Below are positions 1 through 6,390 of a stretch of DNA of 10,832 nt, in pieces. The stretch lies in NCBI GenBank assembly GCA_026713405.1, contig JAPOON010000438.1, positions 1 through 10,832 on the forward strand, given 5' to 3'. The notes under the pieces were generated by a model that searched no databases, had not been told where the DNA came from, and was given only the letters and a program-made list of their open reading frames with translations. This DNA comes from Gammaproteobacteria bacterium. Lineage in GTDB: Bacteria; Pseudomonadota; Gammaproteobacteria; Pseudomonadales; Azotimanducaceae_A. Both the position numbers and the translations under genes were made by a program. Each line of letters starts with the position of its first letter. The stretch's first letter is position 1.

Positions 1-1
1 C

Positions 2-1882
2 GACGGCAACAGCGGCAGCCTCGAATTCGGCATGGAGGACTATGGCCGAATCCGTGCCAGGGCGTCGGTTAACGCGGTGGCGAGCGAAAACGCGGCCTTT
101 CGGCTCGGCGTCACCTACGCGGGTGGTGACGGCTGGCTCAAGCTGATCGGCTCGGGTCAGGAAATTCACGATCTGGACCGCGTTGCCATCAAGGCCCAGG
201 GCCTGTTCATGCCGAGCGATAATCTGAGTGTTCACGTCATTGCAGATTACGCATCCCTGAACGAGATCTGCTGTGCCCCCCTGCGCAACGTCAACGATCC
301 TTTCAGCCCCATAGTCAACGGCGCGGCAGCCGCCGCAGTCGGGTCAGGCATCGTCGACCCGGGCGACATCGATGACCTCGTGGCCGAGTCGAACAAGCCG
401 CCCCGCTTCGAAGCCGATGATGTCGGCATCTCGGTTGAGATCAACTGGGACGCAAGCGATGCCATCACGGTAACGTCCATCAGCGCTTGGCGCGACTACG
501 ACGATTCCAACAGCAAGGACAACGACTTCTCCGGAGTCGACGTTCTGCGCAGCAACCAGGGCCTGCCCAAGGTGCAGCTCTTGTCCGAGGAATTGCGCGT
601 GGCAGGGCAGGGCGCCTTTGCGGACGGCCGCGAGTATGACTGGGTGATCGGCGGCTTCGTTTCCCAGGAGAAAATCGAGCTCATCAACGAGTTCATCTGG
701 GGGCCCCAGATCACGCTGTTTCCGTTCTTCGCCCCAGGGCTTTTCGGCAACGTGCCCGGCCGGGCGTTCCATCACGAATTCGAACAGGAGATCAATAGCG
801 CCGCGCTCTTCGGCCACGCGAGCATCGGCATTAGCGAATCCGTCACCCTGACCGTGGGTGCGCGCTATTCGCGCGACAAGAAGGAGGGTTCGATGGTGAG
901 CGATCATCCCTTCACCAACCTGTTCGGTGCGCCCAACAGCCTGCCCCTGGCGGTGGTTTACGACTACGACGCCAAACACAAGGACAGTGAGCCGACGTAC
1001 ACGGCCAGCCTCGACTGGCGGCCGAACGACCAGGTGATGTTCTTCGTCACGTACGGCGTCGGCTACAAGTCCGGCGGCATCAGCATGACCCGCGACGCGG
1101 CCGGAAGTGCGCTCGGGTTCGGCAGCCCGCTCGGTTGCGCGCCGGGTTTTACGGCCATTCCAGGGACGCCGTTCTGTGCGGGGCCGATGTTCAGCCCGAC
1201 GTTCGAGCGCGAGGAAGCCACGCACATCGAGGTGGGCTTGAAGTCCGACCTCGTCGACGGTCGCCTCAGGCTGAACGTGGCGGCCTGGGATACGGATTTC
1301 GAAGACCTGCAGACCCAGACGTTGCGGGCGGACGGCGCCTTTGCCGTGGTCAATATTGCCGGTGCGTCTTCGCGTGGCATTGAGATCGAGTCGGACTTTG
1401 CCGCTTCGGAAGTGTTCACGCTGAGCGGCGCCATCCAGATTCTCGATGCCGAGTTCGACAAGGGGCTGCCGGCCCTTTCCCCGGGCTTCCCGCCGCTGGG
1501 CGGGCAGAACATCCCCTTCAGTTCGAAGGTCACCGCCAGGGTGGGCGTCAATTTCGAACAGCCGGCCGGCCAATCGAGCTGGCGGGTGTATGGCGGTGCG
1601 AACGCCTACTACCGGGACAAGTACTTCAACTTCACGGAGCCGGCGCCGGACCGCGTGCAGAAATCGTACACTCTGGTCAACCTGCGGCTGGGGCTGCGCA
1701 ACGACACCTGGGACATTTCCGCCTGGTGCAGAAACTGCAGCGATGAGCGCGTGACCTGGAGCAACTTCCAGATTCCATTCGACGGGCTGCTGATCGCGCC
1801 GCCGGGCGCTTCCCACGGCACCAAGTGGTCGCATGTGGCCGAACCGAGAATCTGGGGGGTAACCGCCGGCCTGCGATTCTGA
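2..1882 (+). CDS. TonB-dependent outer-membrane receptor, 5' partial
   Basis: The reading frame is open from the window edge, so the signal peptide, TonB box and most of the plug domain lie outside; 626 residues are present. TonB-dependent receptors import scarce substrates across the outer membrane using TonB/ExbBD energy. The visible part is the 22-strand barrel: it opens with a plug/barrel-junction-like segment (LEFGMEDYGRIRARASVN), alternates amphipathic strands (for example VTLTVGARYSRDKKEG, and a TYTASLDWRPND strand near residue 340), and ends in the family's aromatic terminus (VTAGLRF, stop at 1880-1882). Cysteines are paired: adjacent C90-C91, C379 and C392 in one probable surface loop, and C576xxC579 near the C-terminus. 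The ATG at 32 is internal, not a start. The GPH transporter 60 bp downstream suggests an organic nutrient rather than a siderophore, but the substrate is not determinable. The family call is firm. Confidence 0.95.
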   Translation, partial: DGNSGSLEFGMEDYGRIRARASVNAVASENAAFRLGVTYAGGDGWLKLIGSGQEIHDLDRVAIKAQGLFMPSDNLSVHVIADYASLNEICCAPLRNVNDPFSPIVNGAAAAAVGSGIVDPGDIDDLVAESNKPPRFEADDVGISVEINWDASDAITVTSISAWRDYDDSNSKDNDFSGVDVLRSNQGLPKVQLLSEELRVAGQGAFADGREYDWVIGGFVSQEKIELINEFIWGPQITLFPFFAPGLFGNVPGRAFHHEFEQEINSAALFGHASIGISESVTLTVGARYSRDKKEGSMVSDHPFTNLFGAPNSLPLAVVYDYDAKHKDSEPTYTASLDWRPNDQVMFFVTYGVGYKSGGISMTRDAAGSALGFGSPLGCAPGFTAIPGTPFCAGPMFSPTFEREEATHIEVGLKSDLVDGRLRLNVAAWDTDFEDLQTQTLRADGAFAVVNIAGASSRGIEIESDFAASEVFTLSGAIQILDAEFDKGLPALSPGFPPLGGQNIPFSSKVTARVGVNFEQPAGQSSWRVYGGANAYYRDKYFNFTEPAPDRVQKSYTLVNLRLGLRNDTWDISAWCRNCSDERVTWSNFQIPFDGLLIAPPGASHGTKWSHVAEPRIWGVTAGLRF

Positions 1883-1942
1883 CGTTGGCTCGCTGGTATG
1901 AGAATTTGAACCGTTGCTGACCGCCGCTCGGTAACCCTACGC

Positions 1943-3286
1943 GTGGCCCCCTTGCAGGATCAGGTAGCCCGATGGCCGCTGGTCGCCTACGCGTTGCCGT
2001 CGGCACCCGTGTCGATGCTGATGATGATGCTGGTGGTTTACCTGGCGCCTTTCTACTCGGCACAACTCGGGCTCGATCTGGCCGCGGTTGGCGCCATATT
2101 CTTCTTTGCCCGCATGTGGGACGCGGTCATCGATCCGCTGGTGGGCAATCTCTCCGACCTGACGCGGTCGCGCTTCGGCCGCCGCAAGCCGTGGATTGCC
2201 GCGGGTACGCCGCTGCTGCTCGTCTGCGTCTACCTGTTCTTTCAGCCGCCAGCCGGTGTCGGCACCACCTACCTGGCCGTGGTGGCGGTCGCCTTCTACG
2301 CCGCAATAACGGTTGTGCAGATTCCGTACCTGTCCTGGGGCGCGGAGCTTTCCCGGGACTATGTGCAACGCATACGCATCAACGGCTACCGGGAAGCGGG
2401 GACGATGATTGGCATCATCCTGGTGGCCATGATTCCGGTCTTCCTCTTCCGGGGTATGGACCCGACGATGGACGATATCGTGCGGGTGTTCACCTACATC
2501 GTGCTCATCCTGCTGCCGTTGTCGATTGTTCCGGCGTTGATGTTCGCACCGAAGACCAAGCCGATCGATACCGAAAAACTGACGCTCTTCAGGGCCCTCA
2601 ACGCCTTGCGCGCCAACAGGCCGTTCATGCGCCTTCTGGTCGCGAGCCTGCTGATTTGGGTGGGCGGCCACATCTACAATTCGACCTCGCTCTTTCTCAT
2701 GAAAGACGCGTTGCAGTTCTCGCCCGGCGATTTCCTGTGGTTCCTTGCCATTCAGTACGTGGTGGGGATAGCGCTGCTGCCGGTGATCATCAGGATAGGC
2801 GCCAGGATCGGCAAGCACCGGGCATTGATTTTCGTCGGCATGGCATTCTTTCTGATCCTGCCGCTGTATCTCTTCGTCGAGCCTGGAAACATCACCCAGG
2901 TCGTTGTCGTCTATGCATTGAAAGGCACCGTAACCGCGGCGATCTGGGTGCTGCCGCCCGCCATGGTGGCCGACTCGGTCGAGCATGGCTTGCTGGAGGG
3001 CATTGGCGACGATGTGGCGCTCTACATGTCGCTGTATTTCTTGATCCAGAAGATGGCGGCGGCGATCGGGGTGGGCGTGGCGCTACCGGTCGCCGCATGG
3101 CTCGGCTACGACCCGCAGGCGGTGGATGCGGCGACGTCGTTTGCGGGCATCAAGTTTGTGGCTGTCATACTGCCCGGAATCATCGCGGCGCCTGCCATAT
3201 TGCTGCTTTTCAACTATCCGATCGACGAACGGCGGCACGCGGAAATACGGGAGGAGTTGCATAGGAAGGGGATCGAAACGGCCTGA
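1943..3286 (+). CDS. GPH-family MFS transporter (sugar/organic anion:cation symporter-like)
   Basis: This 447-residue polytopic inner-membrane protein has the usual length and 12-helix hydrophobic pattern of the glycoside-pentoside-hexuronide:cation symporter family (MFS_2). The family's loop 2-3 signature is complete at residues 59-84: WDAVIDP, then SDLTRSRFGRRKPW, with D60, D64, D72 and R80-R81-K82. A second family signature, PYLSWGAELSRDYVQR, is at 129-144, MVADSVEHG is at 341-349, and the tail (YPIDERRHAEIREELHRK) is also typical. The frame has a stop at 1907-1909 and GTG at 1943 is the first usable start; no clear Shine-Dalgarno precedes it, so the start is moderately certain. It follows the TonB receptor by 60 bp on the same strand with no terminator seen, so the pair is probably cotranscribed. 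Members linked to TonB receptors move varied organic substrates, not only sugars; the substrate here is unknown. Confidence 0.92.
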   Translation: MAPLQDQVARWPLVAYALPSAPVSMLMMMLVVYLAPFYSAQLGLDLAAVGAIFFFARMWDAVIDPLVGNLSDLTRSRFGRRKPWIAAGTPLLLVCVYLFFQPPAGVGTTYLAVVAVAFYAAITVVQIPYLSWGAELSRDYVQRIRINGYREAGTMIGIILVAMIPVFLFRGMDPTMDDIVRVFTYIVLILLPLSIVPALMFAPKTKPIDTEKLTLFRALNALRANRPFMRLLVASLLIWVGGHIYNSTSLFLMKDALQFSPGDFLWFLAIQYVVGIALLPVIIRIGARIGKHRALIFVGMAFFLILPLYLFVEPGNITQVVVVYALKGTVTAAIWVLPPAMVADSVEHGLLEGIGDDVALYMSLYFLIQKMAAAIGVGVALPVAAWLGYDPQAVDAATSFAGIKFVAVILPGIIAAPAILLLFNYPIDERRHAEIREELHRKGIETA

Positions 3287-3294
3287 GGGGTAGG

Positions 3295-3335
3295 TTCCTG
3301 CTTCGGGGATGGCGTCCCCGGTGGTGATGCAGGAA
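3295..3335. terminator. Bulged hairpin between convergent genes, possible terminator
   Basis: The outer arms TTCCTGC (3295-3301) and GCAGGAA (3329-3335) pair perfectly over 7 bp. They enclose an inner stem CGGGGA (3304-3309) / TCCCCG (3315-3320) with a 5-nt loop. It lies 8 bp after the transporter stop codon and between converging genes, the right place for a bidirectional terminator. No T-tract follows on either strand, so it is not a textbook intrinsic terminator. It could instead protect mRNA 3' ends or assist Rho-dependent ending. The pairing is seen directly; the role is inferred. Confidence 0.4.
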
Positions 3336-3447
3336 GGGTGGAATTACCCCAGGATGCCGGCTCGTTTCGAGCGCAGCCGCTGAATTCGCCGACTGATTTC
3401 CTGCGTTCGACCTCCGGTTGGTGGTGTTTGGGGGCGCGAATTCGGAC

Positions 3448-4233
3448 TCATGACTGATTGAACACCGGCGGCCGCTTCTCGAGGAAGGCGCGCATGCCCT
3501 CGGCGGCGTCGGGGGTGCCGCGCGTTTGTTGCACGGCGTCGCGTTCGTCGAGCAGAGATTCGGCAAGGCTCTTCGACTCGAAGCCGACGATGGTATCGAG
3601 TACGCCCTTCACCGCGAGCCGCGGTTGCCGGGCGAGTTCTTCGCCGAGTGCCTGGGCGCGTGCCTTGAGCTCGGAGACCGGCAGGATCTCCGTCACCAGG
3701 CCAATCCGCAGTGCCTCCTCGCCGCCGATCTTGCGGCCCCGCAGAATCATGTCGAGGGCGTGATCGCGGCCGACGCAGCGCGGCAGCCGCGCGGAGCCGC
3801 CCCAGGCGGGCACGCCGCCGAGGTCCATCTCCGGGAGGCCGATCTGTGCCCCTTTGTCTGCCGCAATCCGAAAATGGCAGGCCAGGGGCAGTTCCAGGCC
3901 ACCGCCGAGGCAGTATCCGAACAGGGTCGCGATGCTCGGTTTGCCGAGGTGCTCGATGGTGTTGAGTACGCGCAGGCGCTGGTCGAGCAGGGCGTCCGCG
4001 CCGCCCTTGCGCTCCATGCCCTGGGCGAACTGCTTGAGGTGCATGCCTACGGAGAAATGGTCTTCTCCCTCGCCCGTGAAGACGAGTGCACGCACGTTGT
4101 TGTCGCCGGCGAGCTTCGGCAGCAGCTTTTCCAGCGCATCCATGTAGTCGAGGCTCATGCGGTTGTAGGGGGCGTCGTTGATGCTGATGGTGGCGACGGC
4201 GTTCTTTACGGTGAGAAGCAGGGGCTCTGGCAT
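3448..4233 (-). CDS. Enoyl-CoA hydratase/isomerase family protein (crotonase fold)
   Basis: This 261-residue cytoplasmic protein has standard crotonase length. The family binds acyl-CoA thioesters and stabilises an enolate in an oxyanion hole. Visible here are the first oxyanion segment FSVGMHLK (60-67), the glycine-rich second half GYCLGGGLELPLACHFRIA (106-124), and GLPEMDLGGVPAWGGSARLP (132-151). Both glutamates that catalyse hydration in rat mitochondrial crotonase (Glu144 and Glu164) have counterparts, E114 and E135, so hydratase activity is plausible. Unusual residues are M64-H65 where GAD is common, H120 where CD is common, and W144 next to the second glutamate. I chose ATG at 4233 because AGGA lies 7 nt upstream of it; the frame also allows GTG at 4260, which has no Shine-Dalgarno. 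It converges on the transporter gene, so it is a separate transcription unit. The exact substrate is unknown. Confidence 0.93.
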   Translation of the reverse strand: MPEPLLLTVKNAVATISINDAPYNRMSLDYMDALEKLLPKLAGDNNVRALVFTGEGEDHFSVGMHLKQFAQGMERKGGADALLDQRLRVLNTIEHLGKPSIATLFGYCLGGGLELPLACHFRIAADKGAQIGLPEMDLGGVPAWGGSARLPRCVGRDHALDMILRGRKIGGEEALRIGLVTEILPVSELKARAQALGEELARQPRLAVKGVLDTIVGFESKSLAESLLDERDAVQQTRGTPDAAEGMRAFLEKRPPVFNQS

Positions 4234-4240
4234 GGAGTCG

Positions 4241-4244
4241 TCCT
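4241..4244 (-). promoter_or_regulatory. Shine-Dalgarno of the crotonase gene
   Basis: AGGA on the minus strand sits 7 nt before the ATG at 4233. It decides the start in favour of 4233 over the GTG at 4260, which lacks any purine-rich site upstream. Confidence 0.6.
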
Positions 4245-4251
4245 GTCGAGA

Positions 4252-4282
4252 TTGAAACACGGTGAAGATACACTGGTTTCAA
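4252..4282. promoter_or_regulatory. Inverted repeat upstream of the crotonase gene, possible operator
   Basis: TTGAAAC (4252-4258) and GTTTCAA (4276-4282) form a perfect 7-bp inverted repeat with a 17-nt spacer. It lies 19-49 bp upstream of the crotonase ATG, where a repressor site would sit. Fatty-acid and CoA-catabolic genes are often controlled by TetR- or GntR-family repressors, but no regulator gene is present in the window, so the assignment is only positional. Chance occurrence cannot be excluded for 7-bp arms. Confidence 0.3.
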
Positions 4283-4482
4283 CACAATCGGTTCACGACC
4301 ACCGTCCTCATGTGGGCCACGATCGGGCGGTGTCGGTGACGCGCGGGCTCGAAGACAGGCAACCGTTCCGGAACCTGCTGGTCGACTCCTGACCTGTTCA
4401 ACGGCGCTCGGGATGGACCCGAACCGGCACGTTAACTAACTGATCTTCAAGAAATCATCGGGATCGATTTCGCAAGCCGCTG

Positions 4483-4500
4483 CTGCACGAGTTCGTGCAG
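4483..4500. promoter_or_regulatory. Perfect 18-bp palindrome, candidate operator for the metal-efflux unit
   Basis: The sequence CTGCACGAGTTCGTGCAG has two 8-bp arms that are exact reverse complements around a 2-nt centre. It ends 25 bp before the ATG of the His-rich protein gene, inside the expected promoter/leader. Such dyads are typical of dimeric repressor sites, for example of metal-responsive families, but the sequence matches no site I can name. It could also fold as an mRNA hairpin. No regulator gene is in the window. Confidence 0.4.
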
Positions 4501-4525
4501 GTGTGGCCGGTATTGGCGTGGTACG

Positions 4526-4954
4526 ATGGCGGTCATGCGCTTACCGCGGGTGTCAATCCTTCTTTGTGCGTGTGCGAGCCTCCTCGCCGTGCAGATCGGC
4601 GGGTTGCACGTGCATGGTCACGCCGGTGGCCATGCGGGCGATCGCGGGGGCGCGCACCTGCACTTCCACGGTCTGCACGAACACACCAGCCACTCCGTCG
4701 TTCACCACTCGGAATCCCCGGCAGGCGGGCATGGCGCAGAGCGGCAACCTGCCGACAGCGATGGCGTTGCCGTTACGGAGTTAGGTTCCAGTAACTGGAA
4801 GTTGCCGGACCTGGACACCGTCTTGCACCGCGTGCCTTGCCTCGAAGCCGCAGGTGCAGTTCGGGAGCACCAGTCGTTCGCCGAATTCCAGCCGGCGGCA
4901 ATCCGGCGGCAATGGCGGCAGCCCTCGCGCGGGCCGCCTGCACGGGCCGTTTAG
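4526..4954 (+). CDS. Small exported histidine-rich protein, putative periplasmic metal-binding
   Basis: This 142-residue hypothetical protein has a short basic start (MRLPR) and a hydrophobic stretch at about residues 9-26 that looks like a secretion signal; no standard lipobox is present. Thirteen histidines fall between H28 and H69, many as HxH or HH (HVHGH, HLHFH, HEH), a composition suited to binding Zn, Ni, Co or Cu. The C-terminal part is not His-rich and ends in a basic, proline-containing tail (WRQPSRGPPAR). It lies upstream of czcC on the same strand with a 119-nt gap, which fits a periplasmic metal buffer, delivery factor or sensor for the pump. No family was recognised with certainty. 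The start could also be ATG at 4535, closer to the signal sequence; neither has a clear Shine-Dalgarno. The open frame is supported by signal-like N-terminus, composition and context. Confidence 0.6.
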   Translation: MAVMRLPRVSILLCACASLLAVQIGGLHVHGHAGGHAGDRGGAHLHFHGLHEHTSHSVVHHSESPAGGHGAERQPADSDGVAVTELGSSNWKLPDLDTVLHRVPCLEAAGAVREHQSFAEFQPAAIRRQWRQPSRGPPARAV

Positions 4955-5025
4955 CGGGCGGATTTTCCGGTTGCGCGCGGCCTCGGCGGTGGTCGAGCGT
5001 CGTGCGCGAAGCACCCGCATCCCGG

Positions 5026-5042
5026 GCGTACCACTGGTACGC
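5026..5042. promoter_or_regulatory. Perfect 17-bp palindrome upstream of czcC
   Basis: GCGTACCA-C-TGGTACGC consists of two exactly complementary 8-bp arms around one central base, ending 31 bp before the czcC ATG. It could be an operator giving czcCBA a promoter separate from the His-rich gene, or an mRNA hairpin in the leader. A TATACC element at 5052-5057 lies just downstream, but no -35 hexamer is found at the normal distance. The sequence is unrelated to the 4483-4500 palindrome. Confidence 0.4.
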
Positions 5043-5060
5043 GATCCTGTGTATACCTTG

Positions 5061-5065
5061 GGAGA
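5061..5065 (+). promoter_or_regulatory. Shine-Dalgarno of czcC
   Basis: GGAGA lies 8 nt upstream of the ATG at 5074. It fixes the czcC start at 5074, immediately before a signal sequence, rather than at a GTG at 4837 that would overlap the His-rich gene and add 79 residues with no family character. Confidence 0.75.
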
Positions 5066-5073
5066 TTTCTTCG

Positions 5074-6390
5074 ATGATTGATGCCATTGCGCGTCACGCC
5101 GGGCGGTGCCTGGCGGTGTGCGCCGTTGCGGCATCCGCTGCGGCGGCAGAGCCCGAAGAAAGCGCGGCGGAGCACGAAACGCTACCGGCGGGGCCGAGCC
5201 TCACGCTGGATCAGGCACTGGGCAGGGCCATGGCCCGAAATCCGGCACTGGTGGCCTTTGGCTACCAGATCGAAGCGGAGGAGGGCAGGCTTCGCCAAGC
5301 CGGCATCCGCCCTAACCCGAAGCTGGATGTCACCGTGAGCGATGCCCTGGGAAGCGGCGATTTTCGTGGCATGAGAAGCGCCGAGACCACCGTTTCGATC
5401 GCGTGGGCGATCGAGCGGGGCGTGCGGCAGCGGCAGGTCGAAGCGGCTCGGGCGAATGTCGCGCTCGCTGCACTGGATGCCCGGATTCTGCGGCTCGACA
5501 CGGCCGCGGAGACGGCGCGTCGATTCATCGCCTGCCTGGCGTTCCAGGAACTCCTCGGACACGCGGCGGAGCGGATCCGCCTCGCGCAACAGACCATCGC
5601 GGCGGTCGAGTCACGGGTCCGCGCGGGGCGCGCCATGCAGGCCGCGTTGGCAAGGGCGCGGGCCGGGCTGGTGCGTGCGGAACTGCTGGAGGAGGACCAC
5701 CATCATGAACTGCTCGCCGCGCGGCATCGCCTCAGCGCCCAGTGGGGCGAGCACAAACCGGATTTCGTGGCGGCGGCCGGTAACCTGCGCACGCTTCCCT
5801 CGCCAGAGCCCGTGGAGAACCTGGTCGACCGGGTGAAACAGAACCCGAACCTGGCTCGCTTCGTATCGCGGGAACGCATCGCCGAAGCGGAACTGCGCGT
5901 GGCCCGGGCCCGCAGCCGGCCCGACTGGGAGGTTCACGCGGGGGTGCGCCGCTTCGAAGTGACCGACGACCTTGCGCTGGTCGCGGGCCTGTCGATCCCG
6001 ATCGGGGTGCGCGAGCGATACCAGGGCCGCATCGCCGAAGCGCGCGCTGCCATGAGCCGGGCCGCCGGCGAGGGCCGGGCAGCCCGGGTCGAGATCGAGG
6101 CCGCGGTTTACGCGCTCTACCAGGAGTTGAACCATCACATCCACGTGGCCGCGGCGATCAGCGACCGGCTGATTCCGCAGCTTGAACGGGCGCTTGCCGA
6201 CGTCGAGCGGGCTTACGAACTGGGCCGCACGACCTTTGTCGAACTCACCGGCGTGCAGGCTGAACTGCTGGGCGCCAGGCACGACTACCTGGAATCCAGC
6301 ATTGGCGCGCACGAGACCCTGATCGAGATAGAGCGATTGACCGGCGAGACCGTGTTGCCGTCGGGTGGAACACGGCGGGAGTCGTCATGA
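5074..6390 (+). CDS. czcC: CzcC-like outer-membrane channel of an RND metal efflux system
   Basis: This 438-residue protein is of the TolC/OEP family, CzcC branch. It would trimerise into an outer-membrane beta-barrel with a periplasmic alpha-helical tunnel that discharges metal pumped by CzcA. The N-terminus has a signal peptide ending in an Ala-rich cleavage region (AASAAAAEPE, about residues 19-28). The first OEP repeat begins LTLDQALGRAMARNPAL (43-59), then IRPNPKLDV (78-86), characteristic of CzcC-type channels. The second repeat begins near SPEPVENLVDRVKQNPNL. Long helices rich in Ala, Arg and Glu fit the coiled-coil tunnel. Histidine clusters occur at H209-H211 and H354-H355/H357. The start follows a GGAGA ribosome site and precedes the signal peptide. 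The stop overlaps the czcB start as ATGA (6387-6390), indicating translational coupling. Confidence 0.95.
   Translation: MIDAIARHAGRCLAVCAVAASAAAAEPEESAAEHETLPAGPSLTLDQALGRAMARNPALVAFGYQIEAEEGRLRQAGIRPNPKLDVTVSDALGSGDFRGMRSAETTVSIAWAIERGVRQRQVEAARANVALAALDARILRLDTAAETARRFIACLAFQELLGHAAERIRLAQQTIAAVESRVRAGRAMQAALARARAGLVRAELLEEDHHHELLAARHRLSAQWGEHKPDFVAAAGNLRTLPSPEPVENLVDRVKQNPNLARFVSRERIAEAELRVARARSRPDWEVHAGVRRFEVTDDLALVAGLSIPIGVRERYQGRIAEARAAMSRAAGEGRAARVEIEAAVYALYQELNHHIHVAAAISDRLIPQLERALADVERAYELGRTTFVELTGVQAELLGARHDYLESSIGAHETLIEIERLTGETVLPSGGTRRESS
6377..6381 (+). promoter_or_regulatory. Shine-Dalgarno of czcB
   Basis: GGGAG lies 5 nt before the czcB ATG at 6387, inside the last codons of czcC. 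It supports the ATGA overlap start rather than a later internal ATG. Confidence 0.6.

Larger units (their letters stand above)
4234..4525. other. Intergenic region between divergent crotonase and His-rich/czc genes
   Basis: These 292 bases separate a leftward and a rightward transcription unit and so should hold both promoters. I see the inverted repeat at 4252-4282, a locally more AT-rich patch around 4429-4476 that is the best place for the rightward promoter, and the perfect palindrome at 4483-4500. No convincing sigma70 -35/-10 pair, riboswitch or RNA gene was recognised. Open frames crossing it have no family resemblance and are continuations of the antisense frame of the crotonase gene. 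Confidence 0.6.

Noticed and set aside
344..1834. 496-codon open frame on the minus strand
   Set aside because: Antisense to the TonB receptor; Arg/His-rich translation with no recognisable motif.
1883..1942. Terminator between the TonB receptor and the transporter
   Set aside because: Only a 4-bp ACCG/CGGT pairing was found with no T-run; cotranscription is more likely.
1937..2986. 349-codon open frame on the minus strand
   Set aside because: Antisense to the GPH transporter; the hydrophobic codons read backwards give His/Gln/Asp-rich nonsense.
3382..3443. Inverted GAATTCGC / GCGAATTC pair between the convergent genes
   Set aside because: Six of the eight bases are the self-palindromic GAATTC, so the match adds little beyond chance; no stem of useful strength.
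4234..4260. 9-residue N-terminal extension of the crotonase from GTG 4260
   Set aside because: No Shine-Dalgarno precedes it, while ATG 4233 has AGGA at a good distance and matches the usual family N-terminus.
3526..4392. 288-codon open frame on the plus strand
   Set aside because: Antisense to the crotonase gene, which has clear motifs and a ribosome site; the plus-strand translation has no family resemblance.
5026..5057. MerR-type promoter with the palindrome between -35 and -10
   Set aside because: The palindrome ends 9 bp before TATACC and no -35 hexamer lies 19-20 bp upstream of it, so the MerR geometry is not met.
4837..5073. 79-residue N-terminal extension of CzcC from GTG 4837
   Set aside because: It would overlap the His-rich gene, has no family similarity, and would bury the signal peptide. 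The GGAGA site before ATG 5074 explains the start.
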